Of a stretch of DNA of 64,000 nucleotides, positions 46,277-54,225 are shown one piece after another. A model generated the notes under the pieces. That model did not search any database. It was given only the letters and a program-made list of their open reading frames with translations, and was not told the DNA's origin. The translations under genes and the position numbers were made by a program. The DNA comes from a virus: IMG/VR virus record IMGVR_UViG_3300027861_004304, positions 1 to 64,000 of that record; one strand, written 5' to 3'. Positions within the stretch are counted from its first letter, which is position 1; each line of letters opens with the position of its first letter.

Positions 46277-46463
46277 TCTCGGATAGCTCTTTTACCAACG
46301 TTGAGATTCGATTATCAAACTCATCGACTCTTGACATCAATTTCCTTGCTTCATCTGGTGCGACCGTGAATACTAACCTCAAGATATCCATCCAATTAAC
46401 GTTGTTTTTTGTTCTAATCTTCTCAATTTCATCAATAATTTCTAGATCTGTTCGTTTTGACAT
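46269..46463 (-). CDS. Small protein of the nonulosonate cluster, unknown
   Basis: A 64-aa helical protein (TDLEIIDEIEKIRTKNNVNWMDILRLVFTVAPDEARKLMSRV). Its start lies 22 nt inside the CMP-sugar synthetase gene and its end 8 nt inside the synthase gene, so it is fixed in place between the two central pathway genes. I have a recollection of similar short proteins beside neuB-like genes in marine bacteria, not verifiable here. No motif suggests catalysis; a small accessory or binding partner is possible. An independent reading frame with its own ATG and the overlaps support it being real. Confidence 0.62.
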   Translation of the reverse strand: MSKRTDLEIIDEIEKIRTKNNVNWMDILRLVFTVAPDEARKLMSRVDEFDNRISTLVKELSENG

Positions 46464-47152
46464 TTTCCCTCTCTTTGTGAATTTTCAAACATTTTTTCAG
46501 CTATTTCAAGCTGCCACTCATAATCAATATCCCAGCATTCCTTTTCGCTCTCAACAACAAAAATATCCGGATCGAAGCGCCTACGGAAAGAACCCATATG
46601 TATATTTCTCCGTATGTCGGCTGTGGATCCCGCATATAAGCAATGGGCCGCTTCATAAATTATATTGGCTTTTTTAGTGTCCAAGTGTGCCGTACACTGT
46701 TCTAATGGTGTGCCCCCCGAATCCCAATAAAATGTACGTTTTTTTACAACTCCGAACAAGCCACGGTAATCAGATTGTAGATATTTTTTAATAAAACTCT
46801 CTATTGTTGTGGTTAATAGAAAAGGACAACATGCATTTATCTCTACAAAAAATTTGTGTGGAATATGGTCAACAATTTCATAAATCTCTCTGATGGTGGC
46901 AGTCTCTGAAATTGATGCGTCGGCTCTTTTGAAAAGATTTATATCTGTATATTTCGAGGCGATATTTAATACTTCTTGGCCATGGCCTGCTACAAAAATT
47001 TGATCATTTGGGATTATTTTCGAGGCGAGTAATTTATTTATTGCCACATCAAGAAGGGTAGTTTGAGAAAACTTCTTAAACATTTTTCCCGGAAGCCTCT
47101 CAGAATTAGACTTTGCCAATATCAAAAATGAAATATCTTTAATATTTTTCAT
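46442..47152 (-). CDS. CMP-sugar synthetase (NeuA/PseF-like cytidylyltransferase)
   Basis: A 236-aa enzyme that activates a sugar acid with CTP. The N-terminal FLILAKSNSERLPGKMF is the nucleotide-binding loop of this family (SxRLPGK). Next come a partner-strand Asp segment and IREIYEIVDHIPHKFFVEINACCPFL, the region that in NeuA/PseF holds NPTSPLR-type residues (here ACCPFL). It is encoded directly upstream of the small protein and the NeuB-type synthase. An alternative would be an acylneuraminate/3-deoxy-manno-octulosonate cytidylyltransferase; the neighbours favour a nonulosonate. Confidence 0.87.
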   Translation of the reverse strand: MKNIKDISFLILAKSNSERLPGKMFKKFSQTTLLDVAINKLLASKIIPNDQIFVAGHGQEVLNIASKYTDINLFKRADASISETATIREIYEIVDHIPHKFFVEINACCPFLLTTTIESFIKKYLQSDYRGLFGVVKKRTFYWDSGGTPLEQCTAHLDTKKANIIYEAAHCLYAGSTADIRRNIHMGSFRRRFDPDIFVVESEKECWDIDYEWQLEIAEKMFENSQREGKCQNEQI

Positions 47153-48036
47153 TATTTTTCATAACCCCATCTTTTAAGTTGTGGATGTAAAATTTCTGTT
47201 ATATATGAGGGCAGGTCTTTTGGTAAACTTTTCCACTCTTCAAGAATGCCACTATTCATATGGTCACCATGAAGAGATAATCCGGTTTTATTTTTTTTAT
47301 CCCACGATCTAAAATTTTGATGTAATCTAGTTTTTTTAAAATTATTCTCAAAAGAGAATCTTGATTTCAAATCTTCTCTTTTATCTTCCCCTATTCTTAA
47401 ATCCCCGTCATAACCGTGAAATTTTAAAATTTCCCTATTTTCTGTAGAATTAAAGAAGGCTTCGAATTTATCAAAGATCTTATTATAATCACTATAAAAA
47501 TCTTCATATTTCAACAACAATACCCGATCTTTAAATTTTGAATTAATAAACTCAAACCCATTAATTTGAGGGATTACTTCTCTTTCGGCCAATAAGAATA
47601 ATTCTTTTTTCGTAGGGAGAGTCGTGAAGGACTCTTCTTTGCAAATACCAAACATAGATAATCTCATTCGCCTCGTCGACAAAATAATATCTCTAAAATC
47701 TCGATACGTCACAATGATCGGACTCCCATTAGTTGGTGGTCGAAATAAATTAAATCTAGGTAACTTATAAAAATAGAGAATTTTATCGTAGTCAAAAATT
47801 TCTGACATCAACTGCTTCAATAAAGTAGATCCGCTCCTTGGAACAGAAAAATTGTATATAATTTCATCATAGTTGTTAATATCTGTGTTTCTTCTTCGCG
47901 ACTTTGAATTGTCGAATTGATCGCCCTCTTCTAGATAATTTAAGACTTTAGGATTGTCCGTTTCTCCCCAAAAGCTATGAGTGGGTCTGGTGTATTCAAG
48001 ATATCTCATATACTTTTGAAATTTTATTGTTGTCAT
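47152..48036 (-). CDS. PAPS-dependent sulfotransferase
   Basis: A 294-aa sulfotransferase. The 5'-phosphosulfate-binding loop is SVPRSGSTLLKQLM (64-77), and the 3'-phosphate-binding stretch is VTYRDFRDIILSTRRMR. A YEDFYSDY helix and an acidic/aromatic C-terminal half follow. It would move sulfate from PAPS to a hydroxyl or amino group of a glycan (or glycolipid), in the cytoplasm (no signal peptide). It is flanked by the CMP-sugar synthetase (1-nt overlap) and the DUF115-like gene. Phage-encoded sulfotransferases in sugar operons are unusual; acceptor unknown. Confidence 0.86.
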   Translation of the reverse strand: MTTIKFQKYMRYLEYTRPTHSFWGETDNPKVLNYLEEGDQFDNSKSRRRNTDINNYDEIIYNFSVPRSGSTLLKQLMSEIFDYDKILYFYKLPRFNLFRPPTNGSPIIVTYRDFRDIILSTRRMRLSMFGICKEESFTTLPTKKELFLLAEREVIPQINGFEFINSKFKDRVLLLKYEDFYSDYNKIFDKFEAFFNSTENREILKFHGYDGDLRIGEDKREDLKSRFSFENNFKKTRLHQNFRSWDKKNKTGLSLHGDHMNSGILEEWKSLPKDLPSYITEILHPQLKRWGYEK

Positions 48037-48044
48037 TTTTTACC

Positions 48045-48938
48045 CTATGTTTGAACATATTCTATAAAATTATTAAGAATAGTAAATTTATCTTCCACAA
48101 TCGAATATATATTCATGTTTGTGTATTTTTTCCATTCAACCCATTCTTTCAAGTAGAATTCCTGAAATGACGAATCTTCGAAGATGCCGGCTGAATTTTT
48201 CGGATCATCCCAGCGGCCGCCAATTCCATCGAATCCGACAATATAGACATTACTGGATCCGATATGGGCACAAACAGGTAGTGTTACCATGGTCATCTTG
48301 TTTTCAGTCATGTGCATAAATCCATACTTCTTTTTGTTGACATATGGAAACGCGCGGCCTTGCGAATATATATTTCTTAAATAAGGCTCTGCTGCTGGTG
48401 GATATCCAGAACTTCCAAAGATTATAATATTTTCTTCATTATTAAATCTTAGGCTTGGTTGCCTAGAATTTTCTCCAAGACTAGCTAGCTTAGGATATTC
48501 TTCCGGATTCTGGTTTATACTCTTAATTGAAGTATATTTTAAATCCTGCACTTCGGAAAACTTTGGGCGCGCCATTTGTAGATTTTCCCAAAATTCTGTC
48601 CAATATTTCAAAGGAAGGCGCACTGTATCTCCTGCAAAATATTTATTTAGAGTCTTGATATCGCCGATATGTGTTCCCTTTTCGTGATGAATTGTTAGTA
48701 ATTTTGTTTTTAATTTTTTATGTTCAGTATATGTATCATTAATTAATTTTAAAGTATCAAGAGCCGACGTGGGGTCAACGAAAAACCAATAATCTGGCTC
48801 AATTCCCCTTTGCAAGAATAGTTCCATAGAATTACTATAACACATGATCTCAATATTGGGATCTTTAGAAAATCTTGCGAGATCATCCCACATTTTTAAG
48901 GTACTCTCACCGGTACCGACAAGTAATATGTTTTTCAT
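48045..48938 (-). CDS. DUF115/GT42-like protein, possible sialyltransferase
   Basis: A 297-aa protein with the layout of DUF115/motility-accessory or GT42 sialyltransferase folds: NILLVGTGESTL at the start, DYWFFVDPTSA in the middle, a later SSGYPPAAEP and, near the C terminus, SNVYIVGFDGIGGRW. A similar domain forms the C-terminal part of the 677-aa glycosyltransferase encoded at 50922 (ILSCGPTLTDHDE, GVSEIITVGWDN). In bacteria these domains transfer nonulosonic acids to protein or lipid. Because the operon makes and CMP-activates such a sugar, I favour a nonulosonyltransferase. The fold assignment is by pattern only. Confidence 0.6.
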   Translation of the reverse strand: MKNILLVGTGESTLKMWDDLARFSKDPNIEIMCYSNSMELFLQRGIEPDYWFFVDPTSALDTLKLINDTYTEHKKLKTKLLTIHHEKGTHIGDIKTLNKYFAGDTVRLPLKYWTEFWENLQMARPKFSEVQDLKYTSIKSINQNPEEYPKLASLGENSRQPSLRFNNEENIIIFGSSGYPPAAEPYLRNIYSQGRAFPYVNKKKYGFMHMTENKMTMVTLPVCAHIGSSNVYIVGFDGIGGRWDDPKNSAGIFEDSSFQEFYLKEWVEWKKYTNMNIYSIVEDKFTILNNFIEYVQT

Positions 48939-49948
48939 AATTTAAATTCCGTGTGTAGCGGCAAATTTAGAATAGAAGAATGCACAAGCTCTAAATTAGG
49001 AAGTATTTGGCCGTTGCTAAAATATGAGGTTTTGTGCAACATCGGATAGTGTCTCGCTAATCTATTATTTAATATAACATCATTTGCCTTGATTGTCAAG
49101 GCCGTAGCGAAATAAAATGAAGATTTTTTATTGTGAGGTAATAGACACCCCTCAAATTTATCTAGCATTTTGAAATAATTCTCTTGCCTGATCTTCAAAC
49201 TGTCCTCATATCGATCTAGTTGAACTAACCCCATTGTGGCGTTGAGATTGTTCATATAAAATTTGAAGCCTTCTTGAACTATATCATATGATCCTTCGCC
49301 TTGTTGTCTTCCAAAATTGCGATAAGATCTGAAATATTCATCAGCACCGGGGTCATCTGTGGAAATCATTCCACCATCAGATGTACAAATTGGTTTATAG
49401 GGGTGGAAAGAGAAAAATATAAAATCACTTTTAATAGTTGGCGTGACACAATGAGCGGAGTCGACTACGACAATCTCGTCATCGCATTTTTCTTTATAAA
49501 AGGCATCAAAACCTTCAATGTTGCTTACCCCGCCGTATAGAACTGGCATAACGACGCGAGGATTTGATTCCCAAAAAACGTCCCGCAATTTGTCGCGGCG
49601 AAGTTGCCTTTGTTTTTTATAATCTTTTATGCTAAATTGAAGATTATCGTCAACATCAACAAAAATTAAATTATGGCCAAAATGTTTTGCTGCCCAAGCT
49701 GGGGATGTGAATCCCAGAGATGTAGTATATACATCGCACACTCCATATTTTTCTTTAAGATAAGAAAAAATCATAAAAGCCGATGCGCTGGCTGAATTTG
49801 TTGCAATATTAAATTTTTTATTTGAAAAGGAAGCAAACTTGTTCTCGAATAATGACACATTTTCGCCAAAACCTATATTCCCACTCAATAAAACCTCATT
49901 TATTTTACCAAGATCTTCTTTGCAAATTCTTGTTTCAAACATCTTCAT
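48935..49948 (-). CDS. PLP-dependent sugar aminotransferase (DegT/DnrJ, PseC-like)
   Basis: A 337-aa member of the DegT/DnrJ/EryC1 family. Seen: SGNIGFGENV (N-terminal nucleotide-sugar loop), ATNSASASAF (phosphate-binding), VVVDSAHCV (Asp163, pyridine-nitrogen ligand) and FFSFHPYKPICTSDGGMIST (Lys185, Schiff-base lysine). It would aminate a keto-sugar nucleotide made by the neighbouring dehydratase, giving the 4-amino sugar that is the precursor of pseudaminic-type sugars (PseC role). It follows the dehydratase gene by 5 nt and shares ATGA with the next gene. Length is a little below the cellular family (about 370-390 aa) but all key residues are present. Confidence 0.9.
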   Translation of the reverse strand: MKMFETRICKEDLGKINEVLLSGNIGFGENVSLFENKFASFSNKKFNIATNSASASAFMIFSYLKEKYGVCDVYTTSLGFTSPAWAAKHFGHNLIFVDVDDNLQFSIKDYKKQRQLRRDKLRDVFWESNPRVVMPVLYGGVSNIEGFDAFYKEKCDDEIVVVDSAHCVTPTIKSDFIFFSFHPYKPICTSDGGMISTDDPGADEYFRSYRNFGRQQGEGSYDIVQEGFKFYMNNLNATMGLVQLDRYEDSLKIRQENYFKMLDKFEGCLLPHNKKSSFYFATALTIKANDVILNNRLARHYPMLHKTSYFSNGQILPNLELVHSSILNLPLHTEFKL

Positions 49949-49953
49949 TTAAA

Positions 49954-50922
49954 TTATTCCGCGATCTCGAGCCCAGACTTGATTAACTCAATTAATTGAC
50001 AAACATCTTCGTTTAAATGAAGTGATGAATTAAATTCTTTTCCGGCATAGAGAACACTATAAGTGTGCTTCTTGTGAGTGTATTGAGGTAGCACGGCCAA
50101 TAAATTATTTGATATTTCCATAGTGAAGGGAAGTTCTGTCTTAGCCAGCATATCTTCATGAAGCTTTTCCCCAGGGCGCATGCCGATAATTTTCACCTTT
50201 AAATCATCAATATTTGTTATTTTTTTAATAGAATCTAAAATGGTACCCATCGAAAAGGAATTAATCTTTGGTATAAAAACTTCTCCACCCTGAGCGCTCT
50301 CCAAAGAATTTAAAACTGTGTCAACTGCATCGTTGAGAGTAAATAAAAATCTACTACACTCCATAGAGGTGACAGTGATCTCTCGACCAGACTTAATTTG
50401 ATTGAGCCAAAGAGGAATGAACGAGCCGCGAGAGGCAATCACATTTCCATAGCGAACCGATGCAAAAATTGTGCTACTTGAATTGTAATCAAAATTTGTA
50501 AAAATACGTTCTGCTATGAATTTTGAAGAACCATAGACGTTGACCGGTTGACACGCCTTATCTGTTGAGATAAGAATGCACTTTTTAACATCGTTATTAA
50601 GCGAGGCTATTGCTACATTCTCACTACCTTTAATATTTGTTTTAACGCACTCGTCTGGATAAAATTCCATATCTTCTATTCTTTTTAGAGCACCAGCGTG
50701 AATAACATAATCTGGTTTATGTAGCCTCATTGTTGTGTCGAGTTTTTTATGATCTCTCACATCTCCGATGACACACTTGATTCTTGGACGACCCTTGAAC
50801 GAAACCGCTTGTTTTCCCTCGTCTCTGCTATAAACAATTATTTGATTCTTGGGATCTTTCAGAAGCTTTTTGATGAGTGCTTTACCCAAAGATCCTGTAC
50901 CGCCGGTAATAAAATATTTCAT
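49954..50922 (-). CDS. Nucleotide-sugar 4,6-dehydratase / 5-epimerase (PseB/CapD-like)
   Basis: A 322-aa short-chain dehydrogenase fold. TGGTGSLG (6-13) binds NAD(P); IGDVRDHK is the adenine-side segment. STDKA (119-123) and YGSSK (Tyr130, Lys134) are the catalytic pieces in the variant typical of the inverting 4,6-dehydratase PseB and of CapD/WbpM proteins, where STDKA includes the catalytic Asp and Lys. Likely substrate is UDP-GlcNAc. It is the first committed step for the operon's amino sugar; the aminotransferase gene follows 5 nt later. The start overlaps the upstream glycosyltransferase by one base. Confidence 0.92.
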   Translation of the reverse strand: MKYFITGGTGSLGKALIKKLLKDPKNQIIVYSRDEGKQAVSFKGRPRIKCVIGDVRDHKKLDTTMRLHKPDYVIHAGALKRIEDMEFYPDECVKTNIKGSENVAIASLNNDVKKCILISTDKACQPVNVYGSSKFIAERIFTNFDYNSSSTIFASVRYGNVIASRGSFIPLWLNQIKSGREITVTSMECSRFLFTLNDAVDTVLNSLESAQGGEVFIPKINSFSMGTILDSIKKITNIDDLKVKIIGMRPGEKLHEDMLAKTELPFTMEISNNLLAVLPQYTHKKHTYSVLYAGKEFNSSLHLNEDVCQLIELIKSGLEIAE

Positions 50923-52955
50923 TATAATTTTACTCTTTCAATTGTTTTTGGTGCAGGATTGATAGAGGAAACTATTTTTAAAGTTGTGCCTCTTTTATTT
51001 AACCAATCTGCCCAATTAGTGATTGCATCAGTCGTGATCTCGGCCTCATGCTTGAGGGTGGCCACTGCGTCTGGATTATCTGATACTTTATTTTGCTGAA
51101 TGAACTCTTTCTCATTATAATTAGACCCTTCTTTGTCATAAAAGTGCGTCTTAGACGGATCAGGGCTTATCAATTTATTATCCCACCCGACAGTTATAAT
51201 CTCTGATACTCCTAAATGCTGGGCTAAATAGAATACTGATTCATACATAATTCCGGGCCCATAGGGTCTGGTATTGGTTTCTTTGTCATATGTCCAAGAG
51301 TCGAAATCGTGTGTTTTGGAAACAGAATTGTTAAAATCCCTTTCTCTAATAAAGAATTTTAAATCATTTACCCCCAAGTTCCACGGAGTCGTAGATGCCT
51401 CAACCGCAATTGGATTGTGGGTTGAATAATCATAATTCTTAAAATTGGCGCAGTTATATGTATGAAAATCTACATATTCTCCAAACAAGTCAAAGGCTTG
51501 CTTTACTGAAATTACAACGTTGTCTTTAAGAAGATCTTTTAATTTTCCTTCGTCGTGGTCCGTTAAGGTCGGCCCGCATGATAAAATATAGCATTTCTTT
51601 CCCTTGAAAGAATCTTTCAACAACTCAATTTTTTCTGTCTGAGAGTTGAGGTTTCTTACTGCGCTTTTAAGGGCTTTTGACCTTTCTTTCACATTTTCAA
51701 TTTCTAAAATTGAATCTTTGACGGTCGACAAATTCTGGACATCTTTAATGCCCGGAAGAACCTCTTCCGCAAACTCATTATATATTTTTTCTTCTGTGAA
51801 ATTCTTTACAAGATATTTCTTCAATTTTGCAGCGTTTCTTTTGAACCTGGAATATTCACCCCGGACTTCTCGGAGCCTCCTCTTAAAGCTGGCTTCTCTC
51901 GGAAAGGCCCATTGAGAATCCGCCTGGATAACATTCTCCCAAACGGCCTGCTTCTGGACGTCCTGTAAATCATAGTCTACGGACGCAAACATGGGCTTCT
52001 TTTTCCCTTTTCTCTTTGGATCAGGCATGTAAAGGAAGTCACAGTGACCTGACCAGCCAGATACGATCACTGGAAGACCATTATAAGCTGCCTCAAATAG
52101 AGGAAGACCAAAGCCTTCTCCGTGAGCCGTCGAAACAAGCGCTTTAATTTTTGGATGTTGATATAAACCGGTCATTTCTTCCGGTGTCAAATCTCCGTGT
52201 ATCAGATAAACTTTACACTTACAGGTTTCCCCTCCAAAGGTGCGCAGGAGAGATTGGAGTCTGCTTTGAGTGTGGCCCCGATCAATGATGCAATTGCTCT
52301 TAACAGAAGTTTTAAGAACAAGGCCAACTTCTTGATCAAAGTTTTCTTCCAGAAACCATTTGACGAGATTATCAAAGTTTTTCCTTGGACCCCATTGAGA
52401 AACGGCAAGGTAATTGAAATCATAATCGAGTTTCAAGTTGAGCTTCTCTTTCTCAAAATGACGAACTGGATAATTAACTGCCGCAATCGGAGTCTGACAA
52501 GTCAAGTGAACAGTTTCGCCTGTCTGATTATTCTGCCCTTGATAGTTTGTTGTTTCAAAGACGCCCTTAGAGTGGTTTGAGACAACGACAATTCTATCCA
52601 TCTCGTTTGCTTTTTGAAGCCAAACTGGTGCAACCTTCGTTGTTTCAATTCCCGCTGTATATCCAATGTTAATTGGTGCCAGTTTCTCCCATTCGTTGGG
52701 AATTGTTACTTGCAATGACATGTCAAATTGTCCACCCTGCTGAGTAAAAATATGCGTCTGTGCGATTCTCTGATCTGTCCAAGTTCGTTCTTCGCACGCA
52801 TCGCTAACCCAGCCAGTTTGGCCCCATGCGGTCGGAATAACATAAATATCAAAGATGTCTTCCCTTGATCTGAGAGCCCTCAAAGCAAATCTTGCCTGTT
52901 CTCCATATCCAGATTGTGAAAGGACTGGCCCCCTTACTACGATTTTTTGTCTCAT
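50922..52955 (-). CDS. Two-domain glycosyltransferase: GT4-type domain plus DUF115/GT42-like domain
   Basis: A 677-aa protein. I take ATG 52955 (MRQKIVVRGPVLSQSG) because it shares ATGA with the previous stop, rather than an in-frame start 24 nt upstream. Residues 1 to about 420 are a GT-B glycosyltransferase with a glycine-rich N-terminal GYGEQAR loop and the donor-site signature HGEGFGLPLFEAAYNG (near 275). Residues about 445-677 form a second domain (KCYILSCGPTLTD, VVISVKQAFDLFG, GPGIMYESVFYLAQH, ITVGWDN) similar to the protein at 48045-48938. A double transferase that adds one sugar and then a nonulosonic acid is one reading. The second domain's function is inferred. Confidence 0.78.
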   Translation of the reverse strand: MRQKIVVRGPVLSQSGYGEQARFALRALRSREDIFDIYVIPTAWGQTGWVSDACEERTWTDQRIAQTHIFTQQGGQFDMSLQVTIPNEWEKLAPINIGYTAGIETTKVAPVWLQKANEMDRIVVVSNHSKGVFETTNYQGQNNQTGETVHLTCQTPIAAVNYPVRHFEKEKLNLKLDYDFNYLAVSQWGPRKNFDNLVKWFLEENFDQEVGLVLKTSVKSNCIIDRGHTQSRLQSLLRTFGGETCKCKVYLIHGDLTPEEMTGLYQHPKIKALVSTAHGEGFGLPLFEAAYNGLPVIVSGWSGHCDFLYMPDPKRKGKKKPMFASVDYDLQDVQKQAVWENVIQADSQWAFPREASFKRRLREVRGEYSRFKRNAAKLKKYLVKNFTEEKIYNEFAEEVLPGIKDVQNLSTVKDSILEIENVKERSKALKSAVRNLNSQTEKIELLKDSFKGKKCYILSCGPTLTDHDEGKLKDLLKDNVVISVKQAFDLFGEYVDFHTYNCANFKNYDYSTHNPIAVEASTTPWNLGVNDLKFFIRERDFNNSVSKTHDFDSWTYDKETNTRPYGPGIMYESVFYLAQHLGVSEIITVGWDNKLISPDPSKTHFYDKEGSNYNEKEFIQQNKVSDNPDAVATLKHEAEITTDAITNWADWLNKRGTTLKIVSSINPAPKTIERVKL

Positions 52956-54217
52956 TTTGTAATCTCCGTGAAAGCCCAAGGCTTATATCCTTTCCGTGTT
53001 TCCCAGGAACCGTGGTTCTCGACGACTGAATCAATCAAATCAATCCACTGCTTCTGGAAGTTCTCAAAATTATAGTTTTTTGCGACGTGTTGACGGCCTT
53101 TGATTCCCAGAAGTTTCCTTTCATCGCGACTCATCAAAAAAACGTCTCTCAGAGCCCGTATGAAGTCTTCCTTAGAAACCCTGTCTTCGTAGATGTATGG
53201 AACCTGTTGAGAGCCTATGATGGCCTTTGAGGCCGGTGTAAGGCCTATTCCAAACCAGTCCTTCCCGTCAGTGACTTGTTCCTGCAGGCCGCCGGTCATA
53301 TTGACGATAATCGGGGTCTGGCAAGAGAGGCTTTCAAGCGTTGCCAGCCCAAATCCTTCTGCGTCTGAAATATTGATCGTACAGTCGGCCATGTTGTACA
53401 TCGCTGCAAGGGCTTCAGGGGCAATTTTGTTTGTCGAAAGAACAATGCGGCCGTCTGTTGCTTCAAGATTATTTAGAATGACCTCGAGGTCTTGACCGTT
53501 TGGATCCTTCGGGTCCGTATGCATGATGAGACGAACTTTATCTGTCCCCACCTCTTCCGCAAATTCATTAAACCAGTGAACAAGCGAGCCGCTCATCTTC
53601 CGGCGTGCGTTTCTGTTATTCCAGAAGAATGTCACCCTTTTGTCTTCGTCGCCATCAAAGTGGTTTGCTCGAAGGCTCGCGATATCTTCATCTGAAAATG
53701 GTCGGAAGATTCCAGTATCAACTGCGTGAGGAATATAATGGTTTTCGACATGCGGAGAAACTTTATTGACAATATCGTGGGTTACCTTTGAGATTGACGC
53801 GATGACGTCTGTTGAGCTATAGAACTTATCATTAAATTTTGGAAGAGGATAATTGTCCCAAACGTGATAATAGACCATTGGAATATGTTTTCGCACTTCA
53901 TTTTCAATGGACCACAACCAGCCGTAGAAGCGAGGGTCTGTCATAAACCAAAGCATATCTGGCTTTTCATTGAAGATGACTGAACGGACCATTTCTGGGG
54001 TTCCATAGCCCTTAACTGGATATACGATCCAATCTTCGTCCCAGCCTTCTACTTTTTGTGGTTTGTAATCTTTGTGTGCGACGGCGCCGCCAAGACAAAT
54101 GAATTTGTATTTGCCTGTTTTTAGCAGTGTCTCAATAATGTACTTCGTTTGAGTTCCAACTCCCGACGGAGCCATGGGGTGATCTGCAATCACCAAAATC
54201 TTCTTTTTTTCTGTCAT
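52952..54217 (-). CDS. GT4-type glycosyltransferase
   Basis: A 421-aa GT-B enzyme of the GT4 family. Seen: ADHPMAPSGVGTQTKYIIE (acceptor/glycine-rich loop), HAVDTGIFRPFSDED, WNNRNARRKMSG, and the donor-binding motif SDAEGFGLATLESLSCQTPIIV (EGFG-x7-E). The C terminus holds a short helical tail. No signal peptide or membrane segment. It is the first gene of the glycan operon after the nuclease (8 nt later) and overlaps the next glycosyltransferase (ATGA). Donor and acceptor cannot be told from sequence. It may act on a lipid-linked glycan, a virion protein or DNA; the neighbours favour a surface glycan. Confidence 0.9.
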   Translation of the reverse strand: MTEKKKILVIADHPMAPSGVGTQTKYIIETLLKTGKYKFICLGGAVAHKDYKPQKVEGWDEDWIVYPVKGYGTPEMVRSVIFNEKPDMLWFMTDPRFYGWLWSIENEVRKHIPMVYYHVWDNYPLPKFNDKFYSSTDVIASISKVTHDIVNKVSPHVENHYIPHAVDTGIFRPFSDEDIASLRANHFDGDEDKRVTFFWNNRNARRKMSGSLVHWFNEFAEEVGTDKVRLIMHTDPKDPNGQDLEVILNNLEATDGRIVLSTNKIAPEALAAMYNMADCTINISDAEGFGLATLESLSCQTPIIVNMTGGLQEQVTDGKDWFGIGLTPASKAIIGSQQVPYIYEDRVSKEDFIRALRDVFLMSRDERKLLGIKGRQHVAKNYNFENFQKQWIDLIDSVVENHGSWETRKGYKPWAFTEITK

Positions 54218-54225
54218 TTAAACCT

